This document shows positions 1 through 6,590 of a stretch of 12,782 bases of DNA, in pieces; positions within the stretch are counted from its first letter, which is position 1, and each line of letters begins with the position of its first letter. Location of the stretch: positions 1 through 12,782 of the forward strand of contig CAJTZD010000087.1 in the NCBI GenBank assembly GCA_910584235.1, in the 5' to 3' direction. Position numbers and translations under genes: made by a program. The notes beneath the pieces were generated by a model, which made no database searches, was not told the DNA's origin, and saw only the letters and a program-made list of their open reading frames with translations. The stretch is from an uncultured Acetatifactor sp. (lineage in GTDB: Bacteria > Bacillota > Clostridia > Lachnospirales > Lachnospiraceae).

Positions 1-1921
1 ATAGTTCATCCGGTATCTCCCCCACAAAACGGCTCACGGGATTGTACTGAGTCTCTCCCCGGATCATCCGCATTTTTGCGCAGGTAAGCGTCAGCTCATC
101 CATGGCCCTGGTGATCCCCACATAGGCCAGCCGCCGCTCCTCTTCCAAGTCGGTGGGGTCGTCGGAATTGATGGTCTGATATCCCGGGAACAGTCCGTCC
201 TCCATGCCTGCCAGATACACATAGGGAAATTCCAGTCCCTTGGCGGAATGCAGGGTCATCAACAGTACTCTGTCGTCTTCGCCGTCCACATTGTCGATAT
301 CCGCCACCAAAGCCACCTCTTCCAAAAACTCCGTCAGCGTGGGCTCCTCATGGGTTTCCGTATAGTTTACCGCCTTTGTGATCAGTTCGCCCACATTGGC
401 CAGCCTGTCCTCGCCGCCCTCGTCATCATAGTCCGCAAGATATTCCTCATATCCGATTTTATCCACGGTGAACCGTATCAGCTCCGCAATGGTCCTCTGA
501 TCGCGCTCTCTGCGCAGGCTCTGTATCAACTGTACGAAAGGACGTATCTTCGCAGCCGCTTTCCCAAGGCTCATAATTTCATCCGCCTGCTCCATGGCCG
601 CATAGAGGCCGATACCGCGCATCCGGGCATAGTCCTCCAGCTTCTCTAAAGTGGCATTGCCGATACCGCGTCTGGGCACATTCAGAATCCGTCTCACCGC
701 CACCTCGTCCCGGCCGCTCTCTATGGTCTTCAGGTAAGCCAGAATGTCCTTGATTTCCATTCTGGAGTAAAAGTTTGTACCTCCTACCACATTATATGGC
801 ATCCCCTCCATAATCATGCGTTCCTCTACGAGACGAGCCTGTGCGTTCGTGCGGTACAATACCGCGCAGTCCCTGTATTTCGCCCCCTGCTTTCCCACTT
901 TCCGGGCCACGTCCCCGGCAATGAATTCCGCCTCCTCATAAGCCGTATCGAACTGCCGCAGGCGAACCTTTTCACCGTCCCCTCTGCCGGTCCACAAAGT
1001 TTTGGCTTTCCGCCCCGCATTATTGCTGATCACGGCATTGGCCGCATCCAGAATGGGCTGGGTGGAACGGTAGTTCTGCTCCAGCTTGATGGTAACAGCC
1101 TCCGGGAAATGCTCCTCAAAATCCAATATGTTGCGGATGTTGGCGCCCCGGAATTTATAGATGGACTGGTCATCATCCCCTACCACGCAAAGATTGCGGT
1201 ATTTTTTTGCCAGGGCCCCCACCAGCTCGAACTGGGCTGTGTTGGTGTCCTGATACTCGTCCACCATGATGTATTGAAAGCGGTCCTGATAGGATTCCAG
1301 TACTTCCGGGCAGCATTTAAACAGCTCCACTGTCTTTACAATGATGTCGTCAAAGTCCAGCGCATTATTCGCCTCCAAAGTCTCCTGGTATTCCCTATAG
1401 GCTTTTGCGTAGATTTTCTTCATATAATCATAGTCTCCTGCCGCGTCCGTCTCATACTGGCTGACGCTTATCAGCTCATTCTTGGCAGCGGAGACGGCGC
1501 TGAGCATGGCACGCTCCTTGTATGTCTTCGGATCCAGGTTCAAATGCTTTATGACGCCTTTCATTACCGTCTTCTGATCGTCGCTGTCATAAATGGTGAA
1601 GCTGTTGTCATAGCCCAGCCTGTCAATATGGCGGCGCAGGATGCGCACACAGGCGGAATGGAAAGTGGAGACCCATATCTGATCCGCGCCGAAGCCCACC
1701 AGCTTGTCCACACGCTCCCGCATCTCCCCGGCCGCTTTGTTGGTAAAGGTAATAGCCAGGATATTCCATGGCTTTATCCCTATCTCTTCGATGAGATAGG
1801 CGATCCTGTGGGTCAGCACCCTTGTCTTGCCGCTTCCTGCCCCGGCAATCACCAATAAGGGCCCGTCCACTGTGGAAGCGGCCTGCCGCTGCTCCTTATT
1901 CAATGTATCCAATAAACCCAT
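1..1921 (-). CDS. pcrA: ATP-dependent DNA helicase PcrA (UvrD/Rep family), 3' end cut off by window
   Basis: Superfamily 1A 3'-5' DNA helicase acting in repair and removal of obstacles from DNA. I read 640 residues from the ATG at 1921; the frame runs off the window edge, so the C-terminal roughly 100 or more residues of this usually 720-760-residue family are missing. Visible motifs in order: Walker A AGAGSGKT (about residues 26-33), Ia ITFTNKAA (57-64), STFHS (85-89), Walker B VDEYQDTN, motif III VVGDDDQSIYKFRGA, motif IV LEQNYRST, motif V LHSAKGLEFPYV, and motif VI RRLAYVGITRAM. All are intact, so the protein should be active. The ATG is preceded by GGGAG at good spacing. The gene starts only about 25 bases after the U-tract of the terminator of the gene upstream, so its own promoter is not obvious. 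The choice of pcrA over uvrD rests on the Gram-positive context. Confidence 0.96.
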   Translation of the reverse strand, partial: MGLLDTLNKEQRQAASTVDGPLLVIAGAGSGKTRVLTHRIAYLIEEIGIKPWNILAITFTNKAAGEMRERVDKLVGFGADQIWVSTFHSACVRILRRHIDRLGYDNSFTIYDSDDQKTVMKGVIKHLNLDPKTYKERAMLSAVSAAKNELISVSQYETDAAGDYDYMKKIYAKAYREYQETLEANNALDFDDIIVKTVELFKCCPEVLESYQDRFQYIMVDEYQDTNTAQFELVGALAKKYRNLCVVGDDDQSIYKFRGANIRNILDFEEHFPEAVTIKLEQNYRSTQPILDAANAVISNNAGRKAKTLWTGRGDGEKVRLRQFDTAYEEAEFIAGDVARKVGKQGAKYRDCAVLYRTNAQARLVEERMIMEGMPYNVVGGTNFYSRMEIKDILAYLKTIESGRDEVAVRRILNVPRRGIGNATLEKLEDYARMRGIGLYAAMEQADEIMSLGKAAAKIRPFVQLIQSLRRERDQRTIAELIRFTVDKIGYEEYLADYDDEGGEDRLANVGELITKAVNYTETHEEPTLTEFLEEVALVADIDNVDGEDDRVLLMTLHSAKGLEFPYVYLAGMEDGLFPGYQTINSDDPTDLEEERRLAYVGITRAMDELTLTCAKMRMIRGETQYNPVSRFVGEIPDEL

Positions 1922-1944
1922 TTTCACTCCCTCATTTCCTGATG

Positions 1945-1977
1945 CAAAAAGAGAACGCCGCCCAAAAGCAGCGTTCC
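1945..1977 (-). terminator. Intrinsic terminator after the SPFH gene
   Basis: On the minus strand, arms GAACGCTGC (1968-1976) and GCGGCGTTC (1953-1961) form a 9-bp stem with one U-G wobble and a 6-base loop. A T-rich tract (plus-strand A's at 1946-1950) follows. It lies about 25 bases after the SPFH stop codon and just before the pcrA ribosome site. Confidence 0.8.
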
Positions 1978-2002
1978 CGAAGTCTTTCGAAGCTAATGTC
2001 CT

Positions 2003-3352
2003 TTATATCCTGTCGTCCTCGTTAAAGACATCTCCGCATTCCGGGCAGAATTTCGGAGGATGCGCAGGGTCTTCGGGTTCCCATCCGCACTTGTCGCACC
2101 GGTACACGGGAGCGCCTTCCGGCTTCCTGCTGCCGCAGTTGGTGCAGAACTTTCCCTGATTTACAGTTCCGCAGCTGCAGGTCCAGCCTGCCTCCGCGGG
2201 TTTGGGGCTCCCGCATTCCATACAGAACTTGCCTCTGTTATCGGTATGGCCGCATTTGCAGGTCCACCCCGGCACGGCCGCTGCGCCGCCCTGGGCTGCC
2301 TGCGCCGCGCCCTGGTTTCCGGCTGCCCGATTTTGGTTCTGAGCCGCTCCCATGGCAAACAGTGCGGAGGCATCCATGCCTCCGGCCGCACCGGCCATAT
2401 TCATGCCGGCAAATGCCATCATAGGCCCGGTAGCCGTATTGGCAGCCGCAGCCCTCATAGCATCTGCCTGGGCCCCTACCAGTGTGGCAGCCGCCATGTT
2501 GGGATTGCGCATCACTGCGCTGCTCTGGAGATCGCTGATCCGCTTTGCCGTCTCCTCTGGCATGGAGGGCGGGTTCATTGTCATGCTGACCACAATGATT
2601 CCCCGGGTTCTGGCCCACTTTCCGGACAATTCCGCGTTTACCGCGTCCACAAGCTCCATCACATGGTTCGGGATATCCGACACCCGCACCCGCAGGCTGC
2701 TGACCTTGCCCAGCGCCGGCTGCATGGCTGTCATCAGCTCCGCTTTCATCTGGTTTAAGATCTCGCTCCGGTTATATACATCGGACACATTTCCGCAGAC
2801 ATTCTGGTAAAAAAGCAAAGGATCCGCAATCCGGAAAGAATAAGAGCCGTTGCAGCGAATGGTCACGTCCATGTCCAGGCCGATGTTGTCGTCTATGTAA
2901 CGGAACGGGATGGGCGTCACAGTGCCATACCGATTGTCCATGATCTCCTTGGTATTGAAAAAGTAGACTCTCTGGTCCTTACCTGCGCCGCCCCCAAAGC
3001 TGAATCTCTTGCCGATTGCCTTGAAAGTCTCCTTTATATTCTCCCCCAGATCCCCATAGAACAGGCTGGGTTCCGTGGAATTGTCGTAGACAAATTCTCC
3101 GGCCTCCGCACAGAATTCAGCAATGCCGCCCTGCTCCACGATCATCATGCACTGCCCCTCGTTCACAGCGATAATAGAGCCGTTGGAAATGATGTTGTCC
3201 CCGCCCTTATTGGTGTTACGTCCTCCGCCAGGACGTCTCCTGCCCTTAGCCACCAGGATATCATTGGAAAGGGCGTCGCAGTAGAAATATTCTCTCCACT
3301 GATCCGCCAGCATAGAACTGACAGCATCTTTTGCCGCTTTTATCAAACCCAT
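2003..3352 (-). CDS. SPFH/band-7 domain protein with three C-terminal zinc ribbons (YdjI-like)
   Basis: A 449-residue protein of the SPFH (stomatin/flotillin-like) group, the type often annotated 'virion core protein-like' and related to Bacillus subtilis YdjI. An SPFH-like region spans roughly residues 50-260. An Ala/Met/Gly/Gln-rich linker (about 285-360) follows, then three four-cysteine zinc ribbons: C365/C367/C377/C380, C392/C394/C403/C406 and C419/C422/C436/C439. No transmembrane segment or signal peptide is visible. In B. subtilis the relative is encoded with PspA/YdjG/YdjH and takes part in the membrane stress response. No pspA homologue is present here, so that role is only an inference. 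The ATG at 3352 has GGAGGA upstream. A strong promoter at 3406-3434 and a terminator at 1945-1977 suggest it is mainly transcribed alone. It is divergent from the XRE regulator. Confidence 0.88.
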   Translation of the reverse strand: MGLIKAAKDAVSSMLADQWREYFYCDALSNDILVAKGRRRPGGGRNTNKGGDNIISNGSIIAVNEGQCMMIVEQGGIAEFCAEAGEFVYDNSTEPSLFYGDLGENIKETFKAIGKRFSFGGGAGKDQRVYFFNTKEIMDNRYGTVTPIPFRYIDDNIGLDMDVTIRCNGSYSFRIADPLLFYQNVCGNVSDVYNRSEILNQMKAELMTAMQPALGKVSSLRVRVSDIPNHVMELVDAVNAELSGKWARTRGIIVVSMTMNPPSMPEETAKRISDLQSSAVMRNPNMAAATLVGAQADAMRAAAANTATGPMMAFAGMNMAGAAGGMDASALFAMGAAQNQNRAAGNQGAAQAAQGGAAAVPGWTCKCGHTDNRGKFCMECGSPKPAEAGWTCSCGTVNQGKFCTNCGSRKPEGAPVYRCDKCGWEPEDPAHPPKFCPECGDVFNEDDRI

Positions 3353-3405
3353 TGTCTCTTCCTCCGCTTCTTAATTTTATTCCCTCATAAATCAATTCTT
3401 TCTCT

Positions 3406-3434
3406 ATTTTAGCAAATTTTTCGCATTCTCTCAA
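3406..3434 (-). promoter_or_regulatory. Sigma-A-type promoter of the SPFH gene
   Basis: Minus-strand TTGAGA (3429-3434), a 17-base spacer and TAAAAT (3406-3411), with TG one base before the -10 (extended -10). Transcription should begin near 3399, about 47 bases upstream of the start codon. Confidence 0.7.
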
Positions 3435-3438
3435 CCGC

Positions 3439-3448
3439 TTTCGCGAAA
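3439..3448. promoter_or_regulatory. Perfect palindrome TTTCGCGAAA between divergent promoters, candidate operator
   Basis: A 10-bp perfect palindrome in otherwise AT-rich DNA. It lies between the -35 box of the SPFH promoter (ending 3434) and the putative -35 of the XRE gene (starting 3454). Its position would let one bound protein control both genes. Binding by the adjacent XRE regulator is an inference. Confidence 0.4.
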
Positions 3449-3453
3449 TAATC

Positions 3454-3482
3454 TTTACAAAAAGAAAGTTTTCTAATAAACT
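3454..3482 (+). promoter_or_regulatory. Putative promoter of the XRE regulator gene
   Basis: TTTACA (3454-3459), a 17-base spacer, then TAAACT (3477-3482). The -35 is good and the -10 is weak, so the exact -10 is uncertain. It lies 43 bases before the start codon. Confidence 0.4.
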
Positions 3483-3524
3483 ATAGGAATACACTTATCA
3501 TATGACAGAAAGAAGTGAATTGAC

Positions 3525-4010
3525 ATGGGTAAAAAAGCTACGAAAGCCGCCGATAACATGTATTACCTGGCACGTTCCGAGGCGGCGGAAGCAAATTCCG
3601 ACTTTTCCAGTCGTGAGAAAGCGGCTGAGCTCATAGGCATCGACCGCACCAGACTGGCCCGCATCGAACTGGACACCATCCCTCCTTATCCGGAGGAGGT
3701 CAAAGCCATGGCGGAGGCCTACAACATGCCGGAGCTTTGCAATGCCTACTGCGCCAGGGAATGTCCCATCGGCCGGGACAGTGTGCCGCAGGTCACTATT
3801 GACGATTTCGACAGACTGGCGTTGAAAGTGCTGGGTTCCTTAAAAGACATTGACTCCCTGCGCGCCTCTCTGATCGCCATCTCCGAGGACGGCGTCATTG
3901 CGGACAGCGAACGGCCCGCTTTCCAGGAGATCCTGGATTCCCTCCAGAAGATCAGCAACAACGCCAATGCCCTGCGGCTCTGGGCTATGAAGAATATCCG
4001 CCTGAAATAA
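3525..4010 (+). CDS. XRE-type helix-turn-helix regulator with a CX3CX3C motif
   Basis: A 161-residue protein. Residues about 27-70 resemble a Cro/C1-type helix-turn-helix: SSREKAAELIGIDRTRLARIE places the turn near residues 36-41, followed by a helix with repeated hydrophobic spacing. It continues into ELCNAYCARECPIG, giving C72-x3-C76-x3-C80. I know this CPIG-type block from other clostridial HTH proteins, but its function is not known to me; a metal or redox site is possible. The C-terminal half (about 88-161) is predicted helical and could be for dimerisation or effector binding. The ATG at 3525 has a purine-rich AGAAAGAAG upstream, a modest ribosome site. It is divergent from the SPFH gene and may regulate it. 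No phage or plasmid genes are nearby, so this is probably a chromosomal regulator. Confidence 0.85.
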   Translation: MGKKATKAADNMYYLARSEAAEANSDFSSREKAAELIGIDRTRLARIELDTIPPYPEEVKAMAEAYNMPELCNAYCARECPIGRDSVPQVTIDDFDRLALKVLGSLKDIDSLRASLIAISEDGVIADSERPAFQEILDSLQKISNNANALRLWAMKNIRLK

Positions 4011-4014
4011 ACTT

Positions 4015-4110
4015 AGGCTGTCACAGTGCTCCCCGTACATCCGACCGCCCCGCTTTCCATGAAATTCCGGGGCGGTGAAGATATAGGGTTAGGGCGACAG
4101 CCTTGGTTTT
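4015..4110. terminator. Nested hairpin between convergent genes, possible bidirectional terminator
   Basis: Outer arms AGGCTGTC (4015-4022) and GACAGCCT (4096-4103) enclose a perfect GC-rich inner stem ACCGCCCCG (4044-4052)/CGGGGCGGT (4068-4076). The inner loop holds a further TTTC/GAAA pair. The outer arms are followed by TGGTTTT on the plus strand and AAGTTTATTT on the minus strand. It lies between the XRE stop (4010) and the stop of the substrate-binding protein (4135). It is unusually large for a plain terminator. Confidence 0.55.
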
Positions 4111-4134
4111 ATCTCATAAATACCGACTCCGAGC

Positions 4135-5157
4135 TTACTCGGCCGCTTTTTTTGCATACTCCTTTGTCACCAGATCTTCATAGGGCACCTGCTGCTCCAG
4201 CACGCCCGCGTCTTTTAGGATATTTTGGAGCAGTGAAAACGCATCTTCCTCAAAAATCAGGTTCTCTTTCCAGGTATCCTGCTGGTAATAGCGGTTCACG
4301 ATGGTGGTAAGGGTCTCCATATCCGTCTCCGCAAACTGGGGCGCAATCACCTTTGCAATCTCCTCCGGCGTATGGCTCTGCACATAGTCCATGCCTTTCT
4401 GCAGGGCATCGGTAAATGCCTGGACCGTATCCTTGTTGTTTTCCAGATAGCTCTTCTTGGCGGAGAACGAAGTGTAGGGCACATAGCCGGAATCCTCTCC
4501 CAGAGAGGCTACAACATAGCCCTCGCCCTTCTGCTCTAAGGATGTGGCGTGTGGCTCGAATTCTACGGTGAAATCCCCCTGCCCTCCCGAAAAGGCCGCC
4601 GCGGTAGAACCGAAGTCAATGCTCTGGTCAATGTTCACATCTGCCCTCGGGTCGATTCCGTTCTTTTCCAAAATATACTCAAACACCATTTCAGGCATGC
4701 CGCCTGCCCTGCCGCCCAGCACATCCTGGCCTTTTAGCATATCCCAGGAAAAATCCTCAATGGGTTCCCTGGACACCAGGAAGTTCCCTGCCCTTTGGGT
4801 CAACTGGGCGAAATTCACCACATAGTCCTGGGTGCCCCCCGCATAGGTATAAATGGTACTCTCACTTCCCATGAAGCCGATGTCCGCCTCGCCCGTGAGC
4901 ACCGCCGTCATTGTCTTGTCGGCCCCGAAGCCGGTCACCAGCGTAAGTTCCAGTCCTGCCTCTTCGAAATACCCCTCCTCAATGGCCACATACATGGGCG
5001 CATAAAAAATGGAATGGGCTACCTCATTGAGCACCACCTTTGTCTTACTGTCTTTCGCCGTCCCGGCCTCGCCTGCGCCGCAGCCGGCCAGGGCTGCCGC
5101 TGCCGTCAAAAGAGCCAGACAGACAGCGCCTGCCTTTTTTATGGATAACTTTCTCAT
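4135..5157 (-). CDS. ABC transporter substrate-binding lipoprotein, NMT1/ThiY-like
   Basis: A 340-residue secreted lipoprotein. Its N-terminus is basic (MRKLSIKK), followed by an Ala/Leu-rich stretch and lipobox LAGC with the lipidated Cys at residue 26. The mature part starts like the NMT1/SsuA-type periplasmic-binding fold: HSIFYAPMYVAIEEGYF, then FGADKTMTAVLTGEADIGFMG. This family binds small organics such as thiamine-precursor pyrimidines, riboflavin, alkanesulfonates or nitrate; the ligand cannot be told from sequence. The start at 5157 is chosen because GGAGGT (plus 5162-5167) precedes it and it opens directly into the signal peptide. An in-frame extension to 5286 would overlap the upstream gene and add an unlikely polar leader. 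No permease or ATPase gene is adjacent. It lies 58 bases after the DUF1836 stop on the same strand and may be co-transcribed with it. Confidence 0.9.
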   Translation of the reverse strand: MRKLSIKKAGAVCLALLTAAAALAGCGAGEAGTAKDSKTKVVLNEVAHSIFYAPMYVAIEEGYFEEAGLELTLVTGFGADKTMTAVLTGEADIGFMGSESTIYTYAGGTQDYVVNFAQLTQRAGNFLVSREPIEDFSWDMLKGQDVLGGRAGGMPEMVFEYILEKNGIDPRADVNIDQSIDFGSTAAAFSGGQGDFTVEFEPHATSLEQKGEGYVVASLGEDSGYVPYTSFSAKKSYLENNKDTVQAFTDALQKGMDYVQSHTPEEIAKVIAPQFAETDMETLTTIVNRYYQQDTWKENLIFEEDAFSLLQNILKDAGVLEQQVPYEDLVTKEYAKKAAE

Positions 5158-5161
5158 AGCT

Positions 5162-5167
5162 ACCTCC
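5162..5167 (-). promoter_or_regulatory. Ribosome binding site deciding the start of the substrate-binding protein
   Basis: GGAGGT on the minus strand, 4 bases before the ATG at 5157. An ATG four codons upstream overlaps this site and has no comparable site of its own, so 5157 is preferred. Confidence 0.75.
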
Positions 5168-5192
5168 ATATGATTTGATAAAGTATCATATG
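5167..5192. repeat. Perfect 8-bp inverted repeat directly upstream of the substrate-binding protein gene
   Basis: CATATGAT (5167-5174) and ATCATATG (5185-5192) are separated by 10 bases. It abuts the ribosome site. A weak promoter-like pair (AAGACA and extended TGATACTTT on the minus strand) overlaps it. It could be an operator or an mRNA hairpin close to the start codon. Confidence 0.5.
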
Positions 5193-5215
5193 AAGATACG
5201 CTTGTCTTTGTTACA

Positions 5216-5860
5216 CTATTCTTCTTCGCCCTGGGCTTTATGGGCTTTCTTTTTTCCCTGTTCCTGTCTGTTTGCCGCCAATTCATCTATCATCTTCTCA
5301 ATCATGAGCTTTTTCAGATATACGTCAAAGCCCAGCAGACAGATGAACGCAAACATATGGAGAAAGTCCGTATCCTCCTGGGGCGCTCCCTGGAAAGCCT
5401 CAGAAGCGACCTTGAATTTCTCCTCTATATCCGCTTTCATGGACTGGAGCATCTTGTCCTCCATGCCAAAGGCTTCCCGGTAGATCCTCTCCATGTCATA
5501 TGCCTGGCCGTTCTGAAAATAGCGCTCCGTGATAGGCTTTAAAAGGGTCTGTATATCGTTGATAGACAAAATTCCCTTATAATAATAGATAAACACCAGA
5601 AGCATCACATGCTCTCTGGAATATTTCTTTTTCACCGGCGGAGGCAGCAGATCATTCTTCGCGTAATTGTTGATCATGGTCTTGGTCAATATCTTATCTT
5701 CGCCGGGATATCTGGCAGAGGACTGCAGGCGGCTGTCAATAAAAGTAGTGACCTGGTCCATGTACAAGTCAATATTCGGAATATCCTCGGGGCTAATGTA
5801 ATTCACTCTGTCCAGGCTTGCCAGTATACTGTTCAATATATCGTCATTATCTATTGTCAT
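5216..5860 (-). CDS. DUF1836 domain protein, MerR-like DNA-binding region
   Basis: A 214-residue protein that I recognise as DUF1836. Residues about 57-110 (LTKTMINNYAKNDLLPPPVKK followed by YSREHVMLLVFIYYYKGILSINDIQTLL) resemble a MerR-type winged helix, in which a 'Y...L.PP' turn precedes a second helix. Residues 110-195 are helical, with a hydrophobic segment around 168-182 (FLHMFAFICLLGFDVYL) that looks like a buried helix rather than a clear membrane span. The C-terminal tail (196-214) is Lys/Gln/Glu-rich and probably disordered. Its regulatory target is unknown. The start at 5860 is chosen for GAGG/GGAAG upstream and because the domain begins soon after; the in-frame extension to 6010 runs through the promoter and leader hairpin. 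It has a near-consensus promoter and a hairpin leader, and is followed by the substrate-binding protein gene. Confidence 0.85.
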   Translation of the reverse strand: MTIDNDDILNSILASLDRVNYISPEDIPNIDLYMDQVTTFIDSRLQSSARYPGEDKILTKTMINNYAKNDLLPPPVKKKYSREHVMLLVFIYYYKGILSINDIQTLLKPITERYFQNGQAYDMERIYREAFGMEDKMLQSMKADIEEKFKVASEAFQGAPQEDTDFLHMFAFICLLGFDVYLKKLMIEKMIDELAANRQEQGKKKAHKAQGEEE

Positions 5861-5938
5861 ACCCGTTCTTCCTCGCTTTGTTAGTGCTTGGGGTGTTGGG
5901 GAGATGCTTTCTATTACCCCGCCTTGCACACTGCCTCT

Positions 5939-5969
5939 ACAAAAGAAAGCAAGGAATGCTTTCTTTTGT
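5939..5969 (-). promoter_or_regulatory. Perfect 12-bp stem-loop at the 5' end of the DUF1836 transcript
   Basis: Arms ACAAAAGAAAGC (5939-5950) and GCTTTCTTTTGT (5958-5969) flank a 7-base loop with no mismatch. With the -10 box ending at 5979, transcription should start near 5972, so the stem begins at about the first transcribed bases. It may stabilise the mRNA or act as a DNA operator at +1. It lacks a terminator U-tract. Confidence 0.6.
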
Positions 5970-5978
5970 CTAAGTTCC

Positions 5979-6007
5979 ATTATATAGTATTCATTACTAC
6001 ATGACAA
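5979..6007 (-). promoter_or_regulatory. Near-consensus sigma-A promoter of the DUF1836 gene
   Basis: Minus-strand TTGTCA (6002-6007), a 17-base spacer and a perfect TATAAT (5979-5984). The expected leader is about 110 bases. Confidence 0.8.
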
Positions 6008-6044
6008 CATCTTCTTTCAAAATATTTTCTTAAGCTTTTCTTCC

Positions 6045-6073
6045 TTTACTTCAGGACTTTAATATGATAAAAT
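6045..6073 (+). promoter_or_regulatory. Promoter of the yerC-like gene
   Basis: TTTACT (6045-6050), a 17-base spacer and TAAAAT (6068-6073), with TG at the extended -10 position (6065-6066). The expected start is near 6080, giving a leader of about 100 bases. Confidence 0.65.
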
Positions 6074-6177
6074 ACTGGAACAGACAGACATATTTTCAAA
6101 TTATGATTCCATAAGCTTAAACCCATGTAGTCATAGCGGAACGGAATCAGTAAAAAGCAGTCAAGAGGTGCCTAACC

Positions 6178-6501
6178 ATGAACAAAAAAGTAAAAAGCGA
6201 TGCCGTGGACTTCCTGTTCGATGCCATTCTGTGTCTGGAAAGCAGGGACGAATGCTACAGCTTCTTCGAAGATTTATGTACGGTCAATGAGCTCATATCC
6301 ATCTCCCAGCGGTTCGAGGTAGCCGCCATGCTTAAAAATCACAATACCTATCTTGAGATTGCCGAGAAGACGGGAGCATCCACCGCTACGATCAGTCGTG
6401 TGAACAGATCGCTGAATTACGGAAATGACGGCTATGAGACGGTATTTGAGCGTATGGGCAGGAAAACGCCCTCGGACAGCGCCGAATCTCCCGCCCCATA
6501 A
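6178..6501 (+). CDS. YerC/YecD family TrpR-related DNA-binding protein
   Basis: A 107-residue protein with the TrpR-like fold: an all-helical N-terminal part, then a helix-turn-helix at about residues 57-80 (YLEIAEKTGASTATISRVNRSL). The ISQRFEVAAML block before it is characteristic of the YerC/TrpR family. The length matches the family (about 90-110). The last 10-12 residues are Ser/Pro-rich and probably disordered. As I recall, comparative genomics has proposed some relatives as histidine-biosynthesis regulators (HisR); the hisA-type gene 1.5 kb away makes this worth testing, but nothing here proves it. The ATG at 6178 has AGAGGTG upstream. It is convergent with the bactofilin gene. Confidence 0.9.
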   Translation: MNKKVKSDAVDFLFDAILCLESRDECYSFFEDLCTVNELISISQRFEVAAMLKNHNTYLEIAEKTGASTATISRVNRSLNYGNDGYETVFERMGRKTPSDSAESPAP

Positions 6502-6529
6502 TGCTCCGCAGAAAGCGGAAGGGATCAGA

Positions 6530-6566
6530 AAAGCAGGCATGCGCAAAGGCATCCCTGCTTTCTCTT
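6530..6566. terminator. Bidirectional intrinsic terminator between yerC-like and bactofilin genes
   Basis: AAAGCAGG (6530-6537) pairs with CCTGCTTT (6554-6561), with an inner ATGC/GCAT pair. T-rich bases follow in both directions (TTTCTCTTCT on plus, TTTTCTG on minus). A smaller hairpin TCCGC/GCGGA lies at 6505-6519. Confidence 0.7.
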
Positions 6567-6590
6567 CTATAAATATGTATGATCGTTCGC

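Larger units (their letters stand above)
5861..6177. other. 317-bp gene-free divergent control region between DUF1836 and yerC-like genes
   Basis: It contains two back-to-back promoters (5979-6007 minus, 6045-6073 plus), the 12-bp hairpin of the DUF1836 leader and a roughly 100-base leader for the yerC-like gene. That leader holds a 7-bp inverted repeat (TGATTCC 6104-6110, GGAATCA 6143-6149). I see no convincing small ORF. Confidence 0.6.

Noticed and set aside
1109..1858. A 249-residue plus-strand open frame within pcrA
   Set aside because: It is a shadow of pcrA, whose helicase motifs are all intact on the minus strand.
2060..2758. A 232-residue open frame on the plus strand inside the SPFH gene
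   Set aside because: It lies antisense to a gene with clear domains and zinc ribbons, has no recognisable protein features, and reflects GC-rich codons.
5158..5286. N-terminal extension of the substrate-binding protein to 5286
   Set aside because: It would overlap the end of the DUF1836 gene and place a polar basic leader before a good lipoprotein signal that has its own ribosome site.
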